This document shows positions 47,077 to 59,394 of a stretch of 64,000 bases of DNA, one piece after another. The position numbers were made by a program, and so were the translations under genes. The DNA comes from Ilex aquifolium (taxonomy: Eukaryota; Streptophyta; Magnoliopsida; Aquifoliales; Aquifoliaceae): the NCBI GenBank assembly GCA_951799425.1, contig OX637409.1:18029960-18093959 (forward strand). The letters are read 5' to 3'. A model generated the notes under the pieces. That model saw nothing but the letters and a program-made list of their open reading frames with translations. It ran no database searches and was not told the origin of the DNA. Each line of letters begins with the position of its first letter. Within the stretch, counting starts at the first letter, position 1.

Positions 47077-47474
47077 CTTCCAACCAACAAGCCCCAAATT
47101 TGTTGTTAATGGGTTTAAAAGGTGAGACCTCATTAAAGGTTGGGCAAAACAACTTAGATGGAAAAAAAATTAGTTTTTTTTTTTTGGACCAAAACTGAAA
47201 ACAAAAATGGTTGCTAGATGGAGCCCAAGATATCTATATTTTTGCTTCTCAAATATGGGATATCACAATCTATTCCATTTACAAAAACCTCAAACAAACA
47301 ACATTCAACTTAGAAAGACAATGCAGGAAATAAAAAAAACCTAGTCACCCAAAAAATAAAAGAAGACTGATTAGGGAAAAGTGAACCTAAATTGGTATAA
47401 ACTTTTATACAACGAAACAGATCAAATAATTTGAGATTGAAATTTCGTGAACAATCCAAAGAAGAGTGAATTAG
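47077..47474. other. Region between GRF promoter and MBD-delta, unit 2
   Basis: Counterpart of 27691-28119. No gene seen. Confidence 0.4.
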
Positions 47475-48940
47475 TTTGTCAACATGACAAACACTTTTTT
47501 CACTGTGGTCTACTATCCATCTGTCTGGTAAGACAAAACCCACTCGATTGATTTTTAATGGCCTTAGGGCTTAGAGATTGATCTGGTGCGGCTACTTACC
47601 AGCTCTATCTACTTTCTCTAGGATTGGCCCTAGAGGTTCAGCTTCAAGGTGGTGGCGACCTGGCAAGGCTGCTTGTGCCGAATTTGGCTCTGGCATGAGC
47701 AAATTTGCAACAGCAGCATTTCCTTCATTTGAAACTGGTCCCATATCTTGAGCTTCATGTTCAGGGCTATCTTCTGTGGCTGCTGCTATAGGGTACGGTT
47801 CTGGTGCCGACAGATTTTCACTAGCAACAGCTTCTTGGTTGGGAAGCACTGGCCTAACAGCTTGAAATTCGGGCACTGAGTCACCTTCCAAGGTGGGTGG
47901 TTGGGGAATTGGTACCATTTTCTGCAGATTTTCACTGGCAGGATTTGTCTCATTCGGAGGAACAGGAACAGCATCTTGAGCTTTATTAATTTTGGTACCG
48001 GCTTGCAAAGTTGCAAGCAAGGATCAAAATGTCGTGTCGATACGTCCGAAACGTTTCGGAATTTTAACACACCGACACGAAACATGGGTTGAATCCCAAA
48101 ATTCCAAAGTTTCGGTCGAAACGTCACTGTGTCGGACCGTTTCGGTCGAAATAGGTCGTTCACGACTGTGCTGCCTTTTATATAATTTTTTTTTTGTTAT
48201 AAGTATGAACAATTACATTTAATACCCCACTGCATTATAATTTTTTACTTTTAACTATACATAACTATCATTAATTTAATTTGATACCCTTCATTATTTT
48301 TTTTTCTTTTTATAATTATTCTTTTATGTTATTATTATTTGTTAAATTGACATATTAAATAACTGCAAGTCATTTTATTAATTATAACTTATTTGTTAAA
48401 TATCTAGAATTAAGTATTTATGTGTTTTAATCATTGTGTGCACAATGATTTTAATATTAAAGAAATAATATTATTTATTAATTTGAAGACACAATTTAAA
48501 TTAATAAATTAGTATTATAATAATATGTTGCACTTAGTATTATTAATTAGTAAATTAGTATTATAATAAAATTGTATTATTAATTGGATAATATTCTAAT
48601 TTAAATGATTTCCGCCTCATGTCAAATCTTTTTTTTCCTCCAATTTATATTTATTCTTATATAAATTGATGTTAACCGAATAAATATGTTAAATTAATCA
48701 ATTATTTAGCTTATCTTTATAAATAAATGGATTGTATTTGTATTTCTACATGTTTCCACGTGTTTTCATATTTTTTCTGCGTTTCCATTGCGTTTCCGAA
48801 ACGTTTCCATTTTTGACCTGACCGAAACGGTACTTCGAAACGATATTTCGATCCTTGGCTGCAAGTACTGGATCCCGTTCAATGTCGTCATATAATGAAG
48901 TACAATGAATAAAATCCATGTAGTCAAAATTCTCTAACAT
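47475..48940 (-). pseudogene. MBD-delta, unit 2, split by a DNA transposon
   Basis: Starts at ATG 48938-48940 (MLENFDYMDFIH). The frame continues on the far side of an 840-bp element (48018-48857), where about 140 codons are open: VLPNQEAVASENL, GPVSNEGNAAVANLLMPEPNS, LPGRHHLEAEPLGPILEKVDRAGK. Here the TAA of unit 1 is GAA. A TAG then follows (about 47594-47596), a second stop lies a little further on, and in the same frame it reads GFVLPDRWIVDHSEKSVCHVDK, the shortened MBD start. The donor after V-D-K is CTAATT instead of GTAAAT. This is the least damaged delta copy but it is still inactive. Confidence 0.68.
48018..48857. mobile_element. Non-autonomous TIR DNA transposon inserted in MBD-delta (840 bp)
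   Basis: Ends CAAGGATCAAAATGTCGT and, inverted, CAAGGATCGAAATATCGT. The flanks GTTGCAAG (48010-48017) and GCTGCAAG (48858-48865) fit an 8-bp target duplication with one change. Unit 1 at about 28650 shows the empty site. Both ends are rich in GAAACGTTTCGG-type words and the middle is AT-only and non-coding. The 8-bp duplication suggests hAT; a 9-bp reading would suggest Mutator. Confidence 0.85.
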
Positions 48941-49451
48941 TCCCAACACACTCAAAAAGGGAAAAGGGTTACGTTTTCTCAGGAGAACAGTCAGCACATT
49001 GCATACTCAAGTAAAATGCAATGAACAACAACCTTGCCCTCTACCTCATGAGGTTCTCCTCACTTATGAACATGCAATGGCAAGAAAGCTGTGTGTGACA
49101 GGGAATGAACAAGAAACAAAATGCAAAGCAAAGGATAACTCTATTCTCTGTCAACACCTTTAACCAAGTTTCTCTAATGTGCAACACAGCCTCAAATTGG
49201 GTATATAATGGTATAGAGAGACTTGTTTTAAAATATATAACGCCTCTCTGACAATTTATGGCAAGATTATGGATCAGATTTTTCAATCTTATACAAAATT
49301 TCTGCATATAATCAATTTTATCCTATCTCTAGCAAAATTTCATTATAAATGATTCAAACAACTTACCTTTTTAGCGCCACTAGACATAAAAGTTTGCTTC
49401 CATTTGATTAAATCATAAATAGGCCCTATTAATCTATACATGTGTGTTCAA
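48941..49451 (-). promoter_or_regulatory. MBD-delta leader and single-copy promoter module, unit 2
   Basis: Counterpart of 28737-29270, with AGAAACTTGG, a TATA-like stretch near 49200, the upstream dyad region and CAAATGGAAGCAAAC in the same order. Confidence 0.5.
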
Positions 49452-51629
49452 TGTTCGAAAAATTGGCAGAGTCCAATAAGACTTCTTCAAGAGTCATATC
49501 CGACTCGACACTTTCTATTCATATTCCGTACTACACTTTGTGTAACTCACGGGTCTTACTCGACTTGTGGTTGACTAGGAGACATCTCGGTAAATTCCGT
49601 CAAGTCGATCGAGTCAACTTCATCAACTCACAGCATACTGCCTAATAGCGTCCCTTGATTTGGCCTGAATCTCTTTTCGCCAACTTTCGAACAAATTTTG
49701 AAAGTTCCTTGAGATTCAAAGAGTCATTTTTCATTGAAAGAGGTATCCTTTTGTTCTTGATGATCTCACTTCATGAAGGTTTTTATGATTTTATCTCAGT
49801 TCTATAGAAAATGATTTTTAGTCTATCAAAGACTTGAACACACATACAAGAAAACAGTTTATGCACGACATGTAATTAACAAAGAGAATATGGTTATAGG
49901 CCGGGCTTTCACAATTGAGAATATAAGGTTTCGATTTAAGGATTGGTTGAGCTTGCATTAGTTGAACTTTAAGGATGATTTCGGGGAATGATTAATTGAT
50001 AAGGCATTATGAATTTCTGGATGGCAATGGAATGTAAAGTTTTCGATTACGACGGTAAAATAGAATAAGATAAGGGCCTTAGGATCTGAGTTTAGGGATT
50101 AAAGAACAAAAATTGCCTGACTTATGACTCCATTTATTCGCAACAATGCTTAAATCTAAAAAAATATGTAAAAACAAATTACGAAGTAAAAGAAGGGAAT
50201 AGAAGTTAAGGTCTCACTGAGGTTTCGAGGAATCCCGTCCTGAAGAAATGAATGGAGTCTGAGTCTGGCCAATAAAATAAAGCAAATACTCTGAAGAAAG
50301 TTACAAATGATCAACTTCTTTATAGTCTGCAAAAACTTGTTAATGTAGAAACGCAGCTTAGAAACTATCCAATTTGAAAACTCCGGATAGATAATGAGCT
50401 TAATAAACCAATTAGGACAAATTAATTCCAAACAAATAAAGGATTACACAAGCTCACAAGCAAACAAGTGACCAGCCTCTGTATTCATTAAAGACAATAA
50501 TAATAACTGCAATAATAACAAGAACATTGGTCAAATTGATCAGCCTACCTCTAGATGAAAAGAATCTTGGTGTTCTTAATAAAAACGGCTTATATTGGTG
50601 CATGGACAACAAAAGCGGTGAATAAAGAGATCCCCTTAACAATCAGATAATTTCAAAATATATGCATAAATAAAAAGAAAAAACTACTTCAGTCACTTTA
50701 TTAGTAGACCAAAGTCCCACTAAATTTTAAAGTAGGAAGTGTAAGAAGAAAAAGGGAAGTGTGATCGCCCCCCCCCCCCCTCCCCCCCCCCCACAACACA
50801 CACACACACACACAACCCAAAACCCGCAATTTCAGATTTAGTTTTTGTTTTCTTTGTTTTTGGGATGTGATTATATTTGATTGGTAGACAAGTGCGTTTG
50901 TGTGTGGGAGAGAGGGGGAAGGGAAAGAAAGATTCTAAAGCAATGTTGTGTACTTGCTGCTGAAGGATGTCGACCAAAGATGGCAATTATAAACAAACAG
51001 AACAGAGAGTTCAAATAGGATATGTGGTGAGTTTTAATAAGGTGAGATTCAGCTTTTCTATTTCTTGAATAAAAGGGATCTGTTATGCCACACTACTTTC
51101 AGAATTTTCGTGAGATGTCACTACAATTGTCAAAAACCTCAGAGCTAAACGTAATTCATCCATTTTTCAATGGAAATGAATTAACTAAAATTGACATTTT
51201 CACATTACTAAACTTAGATGTCTCTAATTTTTGGTTTACTTGACTTGCCACTTAGATAACATTCACATGTGCTTAGATTTCTTTACAAAGCAAAACAGTG
51301 TTTTATTTTTTACTTTCCAAGGCAAAATAATTATGTCCAAAATTCCAAACATGTGCCAAAATATTCGAAAGTTGATGTCTCAAAGTAGCTGCATGCTGAA
51401 TATTTTTCCATAATGTAAAGCAATAATAGATATTCTTACTGAAATCAATGAAGTACTACTACTCAGATGAGTGAAGCTTACCAAAAGATGGGGGAATACT
51501 AGTCCACAAAGTTCTCATGCTTCGCCATTTAAAAATTTATGCTACTGATTTGACACACAATTCTGTATGCGCTTCTCACTCTTTCCATTTTCTTCACAAA
51601 TTCATTCTATAATTATCATGCTTCAATAA
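49452..51629. other. Duplicated region without a confident gene (unit 2)
   Basis: Counterpart of 29271-31389. It includes the interrupted poly-C (50768-50792) and a following CA repeat. Confidence 0.4.
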
Positions 51630-52410
51630 CTTCTTTGTATCACTCAATTTGGCTTTGTAGAATTATATTAGAGATTGATAGACAGCTCTAAACATGATGT
51701 CATCATATCACTATCAACCATTTCAGCCTCGATCAAACTTCCCAATCTTGCGGGAACAAAAAAATCAAAATTTTCAAGGGCAGCTATCCACATCTACACT
51801 TCTACAGCCATTTCATTCCCCACCCAATTTCTTTGAGCAACCTGAAGACTCTAGAGCAGCAACCCTCTTTGCATTACTAAGAACCATCACATTGTATATT
51901 ATACTACATCCTTTGGCGCCAATCTCAAACGTTGATGTAAAAATATATTTGAATCTCCCATTCTAATACCTTGACTGGACCAACCTTGTATAAAGAGACA
52001 CCCTAGTGGCAAACATCTGCCACCAAATCCGCCTTCTCCACATGCTCCCAACTCCACAATCTCGTCTATTAGATTGTTACAAAGTGGCTACATTTGGCCT
52101 CAACCGGGCCATCTTCTTCTGACCCACCAATATCTCGGCCTCCAGCACCCTTAACTCTGTCACGCATTTCATCAAACATTTCAAATACTTTACTCACTTT
52201 GTCATGCTAACGTTGCAAACTAATCGTAACATACTAGTATATATATGTCAAGCAAAGACACCTCTCTCAAGCTTCATCATTTTGTAAGGATTAAAGCCAA
52301 ATCCTTTTTCAAGTCCTTTACTGGCGAACTCATTGATCGCAATCCAAAACATGTACGTTGTTCAAATACACCATACCCTTTGTTTTTACACTTTTACAGA
52401 ACAACCAGCA
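51630..52410 (-). pseudogene. Decayed PPR gene fragment, unit 2 (copy 3)
   Basis: Almost identical in layout to 31390-32165, with the same internal deletions relative to 1839-3500, so the decay and deletions preceded the unit 1/2 duplication. No useful frame remains. Confidence 0.75.
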
Positions 52411-53244
52411 ACCTAAGTTAGCAAGAGAGAGCACGTCAGACAAGAAAAAGAGGAGGGGCGACCATATATATGGTCGGTGAGTGTCTTGAAGGACTTGTGA
52501 GAAATCGAAGAGAAAAAAGCTTGATAGAAAAACAGGAAACATGTATTACTTCACCCCCATGTAAATATCAAATGAGTTGCAGCCAGTCACGTGCTTAGCA
52601 CACTCTGTCCTTTTTTGTTAGAAAATCTAGATCAGTAGAAATGCCCAATTAATATAATTGGAGAGTTTAAGGGCTCAGTTAATATAATTACAGAGTTTAA
52701 GGGTTCAATTGAAACGAAAATAAAAAATCAAAGACTTAATTGACACAAGAGTCATAAATTAAAGGTTATATATATAATTTACTCTAATTTAAACCAAGGG
52801 CTACTAGCTGACCAAAAAAAAACCAAGGGCTACTGTGATACTATCAATTAGTTTCAGTTAAGTTGTAATTGACGTGACACTTTTTAATTCAAAATCATGG
52901 GTTTTTCGCAAATTGTTTGGATCATCTGATAAGTCTTTGAGTCAATTCAAAATTATTTAAGTCATCGTTATTGAATTTGTTCATTTCCCTAACATGATTA
53001 TATGCCTTGAATTTTTAATTTTGTTCAACTATTTTTTTTTTAATGAAAAATGTCTTAATACAGTTCGATAATACTTTTATGTGTGACAGTAAACTTCGTC
53101 CAGTCACTGACATTTCTAATTCTGGGGTAGTTTTGAAACTATCCATATGGTTCCTATCCCTGCATTCAAAGACCTATAGGGGTGTTTGGTTCATGGAGAA
53201 AAAGTGGATTAGTTGGTGGAATTGAGAAAAAAATATTCTAACAT
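52411..53244. other. Non-coding right end of unit 2
   Basis: Matches 32166-32890, then breaks off at about 53235-53244 into MBD-beta sequence of unit 3. No gene. Confidence 0.45.
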
Positions 53245-53416
53245 TGCGTTAGTTATTTGTTAAAGTATTACTTAACAAAAAGAAATAAAATAAGGAAAAG
53301 TAAACCTCAACCACTACATGTAAAAGATAAGAACAGTCTAAAGACCCAAAAAAACAACCAAATCTATTAATTTGATATTGAAATTTCAAGATCAGACTAA
53401 AGACTATTGAATTTAC

Positions 53417-53882
53417 CTTGTCAATGTGGCGGTGACCAGCACTTTTGCCACCTTGACGAGTTATACAATCCATCACTCATCCTTCTGGTAATTCATATGT
53501 TATGTTGGGACCATCTTCTCTATCATGTTCTTGGTTACTTTCAATTTTGGGTGTACCCTTTGGTGGTCGGCCACGTCGCTTTCTAGGGTTGAATTGTTGA
53601 TCTAGAGCTTCTAGTTCTACATGCACTTGATCTTCTTATTCTGAGGCTGGCCTCAAAGCTTCATTTGTGAGGCTATGGAAACTTTGTGATGCTGCTTCTA
53701 ATGGGTTTGAGTCCTCAAGCATCAAAAGAATCTCAGCAACATTGTAATCCTCATTTGAAATTGGATCCAAAGACTGAGCTTGATGATCTTCTAGGCCAGA
53801 CTTCATGGCTTCCGGTATAAGGTTCATTTCGGGCGGCGACAGACTTTCTCATGCACATGGTTGGAAAACTCTGGCTCAACAA
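53417..53882 (-). pseudogene. MBD-beta copy 1 of unit 3
   Basis: Counterpart of 20894-21366: it has the same GH-x-HIDK variant before the donor and the same in-frame TAA (ASE-stop-EDQ; unit 1 has ASD-stop-ED). The AT-hook RKRRGRPPKGTPK is fully preserved here. Further lesions: a small deletion shifts frame near 53850, and the MBD Trp codon is TGA (LPEG-stop-VMDC). The terminal exon is beyond the unit boundary and lost. Confidence 0.73.
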
Positions 53883-54155
53883 CTAGAGTTTATGAGAGGT
53901 CATTTTGAAGGCAAATTTAGAAAACAACTTCAATTAGTGCTATTGTGTTGTATGATGAGTCATCAAACTAGAGTTTTTAATTTGACAATTTAAAGAAACT
54001 ATTTCTTGTTCTTGACTTGCATAATACTAACAAATTAATTTACTAAATAATTATTAGCTGTTCAATATTCACTAAAATTTAACTTCTATTTCAAGCTAAA
54101 ATTTAACTAATCCTGATTTGTGGTCTACTCATAAAGTTGATGAAGAAAAAAAAAT

Positions 54156-54720
54156 CTAAGTTTTCCATTTATAGGAATCTACTGATCTTAAATTTCCCTA
54201 GATCCAAAGCCTCACAGAAATCAAATAGTTAAATCAGAAAAACAGCACTGGTATTTGTTAAAGTATTACTTCACAAAATGAAATAAAACAAGGAAAAGTA
54301 AACCCCCACCACATCATGCAAAAGATAAAAACAGTCTAAAGACCCAAAAAACAACCAAATCTAGTAATTTGAGATTGAAATTTCACGATCCAACTAAAGA
54401 TGATCAAATTTACCTTGTCAACGTGACCAACACTTTTGTCAACTCGACGAGTTCTACAGTCCATCACCCATCCTTCTGGTAATTCATATTGTGTGTTGGG
54501 ACCATCTTCTCTGTCCCGTTCTTGGTTGCTTTCAAGTTTGGGTGTACCCTTTGGTGGTCGGCCACGTTGCTTTCTAGGGTTCTAATCTAGAGCTTTTGGT
54601 TCTGCATGCACTCAATCTTCTTACTCTGAGGCTAGCCTCGGAGCTTCATCTGTGAGGCTATGGAGACTTTTCGTTGCAGCTTCTAATGGGTTTGAGTCCT
54701 TAAGCATCAGAAGAGTTTAT
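54156..54720 (-). pseudogene. MBD-beta copy 2 of unit 3
   Basis: Exon 54414 to about 54715 plus terminal exon 54156-54197. It encodes LLMLKDSNPLEAATKSLHSL, an AT-hook RGRPPKGTPK, and LPEGWVMDCRTRRVDKSVGH-VDK before GTAAATTT. Three in-frame stops lie between the acidic repeat and the AT-hook. The first part of the exon (VVEPELPNH and beyond) is deleted. The terminal exon keeps LRSVDSYEWKT. Confidence 0.72.
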
Positions 54721-55860
54721 GAGAGGTCATTTTGAAGGTGGTATTATGTTGTATGATGTGTCATCAAACTAGAGTTTTAAATTTGACAATTTAGAGAAAC
54801 TATTTCTTGTTCCTGACTTGCATAATACTAACAAACTAATTTACTAAATAATTATTAGTTGTTCAATATTTCACTACTTATACATATATATTTATATATG
54901 TGTGTGCGTGTGTATATGTGTAAATGTACATTTCATCAGTCATTATTCATCAATTTGTGATTGCAATGGCCATGGTAGCACAATTTCTTCAATGGTCAAC
55001 TAACTTTGCTTTTCACAGGTTTGCGATTTTTTTGAGCACCCACTTAACTTTGTTGCATCTTTTCATAAGTACAAAACTTTAATTTGTACAAAACGGAGGG
55101 AAGATTGTGCAAGACTGTAAGGCTGCATCATTGAGGTATCTTTCTAGATTAGAATAAACTTCCGATTTGAAGAACAATTTAGATACCTCATTCAAAAAAA
55201 AATATTGGAATCAGGGTTACAACTACAAAAAAGTGGAACCTGACAATTAAATTCATTGCATGCAGAAGATTAGGCACTGCAGAAACCTAAAAAATCTCCA
55301 TGTCTGCTGATTTGAGATTGTAATTTCATGAAATTGCTAAAGATAGAATTACCTGGCTTACATGACCAGCAGGCCTTTCGCTTTGTTGAAATCCAGTGCC
55401 TACACATTGAATAAGCAAAAAACCCATGTTTAAATAGTAGTGGTAATCTTTTGCTAGCTTTCTGTACATAATTAATGCAAAATAAAATAATTCCTTGGAA
55501 GAATTAAGTCATTATTGAGAATTTTCGAAAAATCCCTATCAAAATGAAAACATATGAGAGAGAAATATGTAAACCCACAACAAAAACTACACAATTGGAA
55601 ATCCAAGTTCACTGCACGCATGGATAGACATTAAAGATTCAAAACAAGATACACTAATTCACATTTCATAGTCTTTATATCTAACCTCGCAAGATGGGTC
55701 CCCATCTTAGAATGAAATGCTATGAACAACGACCTCGCTCTCCACCTCCTGAAAATTCCCATCAATTGTGAACATGCTAAGACCAGGAGACTATAAGTGG
55801 AATACAGAACAAACAAAAGAGAAAATAAAAGGCAAAGGACAATTGGATTCTCCACATTTG
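54721..55860 (-). other. MBD-beta intron and 5' exons, unit 3
   Basis: Counterpart of 22275-23475. The small exon is 55353-55399, one base shorter than in the other units. The leader ends at 55686. Confidence 0.45.
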
Positions 55861-55869
55861 CCTTTTACC

Positions 55870-58421
55870 AAGTTTTTCCTACTGCATAACCTACTAGCAA
55901 ATAGGGTTTATATAGAGATAGTGAGGTTAACTTAATTCAATACTTTTGTATCTAAACATTTATTGCCAGATTACGCATCAAATTTGATGAATCTTTCATG
56001 GATTTACCTCATAACTCGCCTTTTTTAATATTTCTGTCGAGATTTCTTTTATAAATGCTTTGAAAAATTACCTTCATATCGCTTCCTTATTTAAATTGCA
56101 CTACTATTTGACAAAGTTGTAAATAGGTCCTACTAATTGATGTAGCCGTGTGACATGTAGCATGCAACAAGAAATTTACCTAACGGCTAGTTTCTTTTTT
56201 GTTTCAATGACTTGTTTCTCCTAATTTCTAAAAAACGACTAGCATTTTGCTATTATTTTCCGACAATTGGTTGCCAGCTAACGCTTTTACTTTGCTCATA
56301 AATGCTCCTTTTTTAATATCTCTTGAGATTGCTTTTATAATGCTTTCAAAAAATTAACTCCGTAGCACTTCCTTAATAAAACCAAGTTTTTCCTAGTGCA
56401 TAACTCACTAGCAAATCAACATTATATAGGGATAGTGCGGTTAACTTAATTCAATACTTTTCTATCTAAACATTTATTTCCAGATTATGCATCAGATTTT
56501 CCGAATCTTTCATGGATTTTCCTCATAAAATCGCCTTTTTTTAATATCTCTGCCGAGATTTCTTTTATAAATGCTTTGAAAAAATTACCTTCGTAACGCA
56601 GCTAACGCTTCCTTATTTAATGTGCACTACTATTTGACAAAGTTGTAGGTAAGTGCTACTAATTGATGAAGTTGTATGGGATGTAGCGTGCAACTAGCAT
56701 GCAACAACCTTTTTATCTAACATCTAGTTTCTTTTTACTGCAATGGCTTGTTTCTCCTAATTTCTTAAAAACGGTTAGTTTATCGCTATTGTTTCCCTAC
56801 AATTGGTTGCCAGCTAACGCTTTTACTTTGCTGATAAACGCGTCTTTTTTAATATCTCTGCCGAGATTTTTTTTATAATGCTTTCAAAAAATAACCTTCA
56901 TAGCACTTCCTTAGTAAACCAAGTTTTCCCAAGCGCTAGCAAATCATATTTATATAGGTAAAGTGAGCTTAACTTAATTCAATACTTTTCTATCTAAACG
57001 TTTATTGCTAGATTACACATCAGATTTGTCAAATCTTTCATAGATTTTCCTCATAAACTCGCATTTTTTACTATCTCTGCCGATATTTCTTTTATAAATG
57101 CTTTGAAAAATTAACTTCATATCGCTTTCTTATTTAATGTGCATTACTATTTGACAAAGTTGCAGATAGGTCCTTCTAATTGATGTAGTCGTGTGGCATG
57201 TAGCATACAACTAGCGTGCAATAACTCTTTATCTAACGGCTAGTTTCTTTTTGCTCTAATGGCTTCTTTCTTCTAATTTCTTAAAAACAGCTAGTTTCTA
57301 GCTATTATTTTCAAACAATTAATTTTCACCTAAAGCTTTTACTTTGCTCATAAACATGCCTTTTTTAATATCTCCGTCGAGATTCTTTTGTAAATGCTTT
57401 CAAAAAATTACCTTCGTAGCACTTCATAAGTTAACAAAGTTTTTCCAAGTGCATAACTCACTAGCAAATCAGATTTATATAGGGATAATGAGGTTAACTT
57501 AATTCAATACTTTTGTATCTAAACATGTATTGTCAAATTACGCCTCAGATTTGTCGAATCTTTAAGATTTTTCTCATAAACTCCCCTTTTTAATATCTCT
57601 ACCGAGATTTCTTTTATAAATTCTTTGAAAAAATTACCTTCATGGCGCTTCCTAATTTAATGTACACTACTATTTGACAAAGTTGTAGATAGGTCCTACT
57701 AATTGATGTAGCCGTGCAACTAGCGTGCAACAACCTTTGTATTTAATAGCTAGTTTTTTTTTCTGCTCGTTGTTTCTCCTAATTTCTTAAAAACAACTAT
57801 TGTCTAGCTATTGTTTATCGACAATTGGTTGTCAGTTAACGCTTTTACTTTGCTATTAAACGTGTCTTTTTCAATATATCTGTCGAGATTTTTAAAATAA
57901 TGCTTTCAAAAAATAACATTTGTAACACTTCATTTGTAAACCAAGTTTTTCGTAGTGTATAACTCGCTAGCAAATTAGGTTTATATAGAGATAGTGAGGT
58001 TAACGTAATTCAATATTTTTTTGTTTAAACATTTATTACCAGATTACGCATCAGATTTTTTGAATCTTTCATGGATTTTCCTCATAAACTCGTCTTTTTT
58101 AATATCTTTGTCGATATTTCTTTTATAAATGCTTTGAAAAATTACCTTCATAGCGCTTCCTTATTTAATGTGCACTACTATTTGACAAAGTTGTAGATAG
58201 GCCCTACTAAATGATGTAGCCGTGTGCATTGTAGCATGCAACTAGCGTGCGACCTTTTTATCTAACTGCTAGTTGATTTCTGCTCTAATGACTTATTTCT
58301 TATAATTTCTTAAAAACGGTTAGTTTCTAAATATTATTTCCCAACAATTAGTTTCAAGCTAAAGCTTTTACTTTGCTCATAAACGCGTCTTTTTTAATAT
58401 CTCTGCCAAGATTCTTTTATC
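55870..58421 (-). promoter_or_regulatory. Tandem promoter-like repeats (five copies), unit 3
   Basis: The same ~510-bp module, with TATA-type sites near 55908, 56422, 56950, 57475 and 57980 and ctatttgacaaag words near 56106, 56627, 57146, 57666 and 58178. It ends abruptly at 58421. Confidence 0.6.
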
Positions 58422-59394
58422 ACTAGTTTAACTGAGTCCTCTCAAGTACATGACTCCCAAAATCAACTCTTATTATTCTTGTTTTTCCAATGGTCATCTT
58501 CCCTTATTTAGCAAGTTCCATTTTCATCCTCTCAATCATTTTTCCTTTATTTTACTCGAACTAGGATTTGAGCTACACAATTAACCAGCCTGCTTCCAAT
58601 ACTTACACACAAAAGTTTACGAAACATGTACATGTATACAAGAGCACACAAAACATGATATGAATGCATCAATATAACAAGTACTCAAAAGAAAAAACAT
58701 GGATACCACAAGGATACGACTTGTATTTATCACAAACAATATTAATATCTCAGGTATTCTAGTTTCCACCTATAAGTACAAATTCCTATATTATAAAAAT
58801 ATATTTTATAAATTCATAACAGAAACTTGAGGAAGTGTCGCATGGGCAGGACTTGGGAAAAAAAGATTAACTCCCATTGTGTCAATTTTTTCCTTTCGTA
58901 CAAGAGGGTCTACATATGTGGAACCCTTATTCTTTCTCCAAACAATGCCATAACATGTTCCAAAGTAGCGGATTCATCTTTTATTTTATTTTTTGGTTCA
59001 AAACGGATTCATCTTTGAAATTAAAAAAAAATGACTGTAGTATGTACACGCCTATAAAATATGTGATGTGTATTCACAAGTATCCAGAGTATCATTATAT
59101 GTGCTTCATAGATCCCTAACATCACCATTTCAACAAGTAAACGGCATTGGGGTAATCCAGTTTCCCTCTTGTCCCCCAATTTCCACCCTTTTATCAACAA
59201 CGAGTCATTCCCTAACTACCTTTATGTTCACTCTTTTCTGCCATGATCACAGCCTTGGAATTGATGATTGCAACATCATCTCCAGCAGTTATGAAGATTG
59301 CCTCCAGTGGCTGACAACTCTATCTATATATACACTTTTGTTGATGATTGAATTAACTTAACCCACGCTCCTTCCTTTTTGCAAAGTTCTAGCC
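58422..59394. other. Unit-3-specific stretch, unidentified
   Basis: Not matched elsewhere in the window except for the last ~40 bases (aattaacttaacccacgctccttcc, compare 43897-43922). Short plus-strand frames are not recognised. No repeat ends seen. Confidence 0.3.

Larger units (their letters stand above)
33549..53244. repeat. Segmental duplication unit 2
   Basis: The unit closest to the ancestral layout, with all paralogue positions represented. Its MBD-beta pair has been reduced to one copy by a deletion that leaves inverted filler at 39604-39626. The right boundary at about 53244 is an abrupt jump into the middle of unit 3 (ttagttatttgttaaagtat). Confidence 0.8.
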
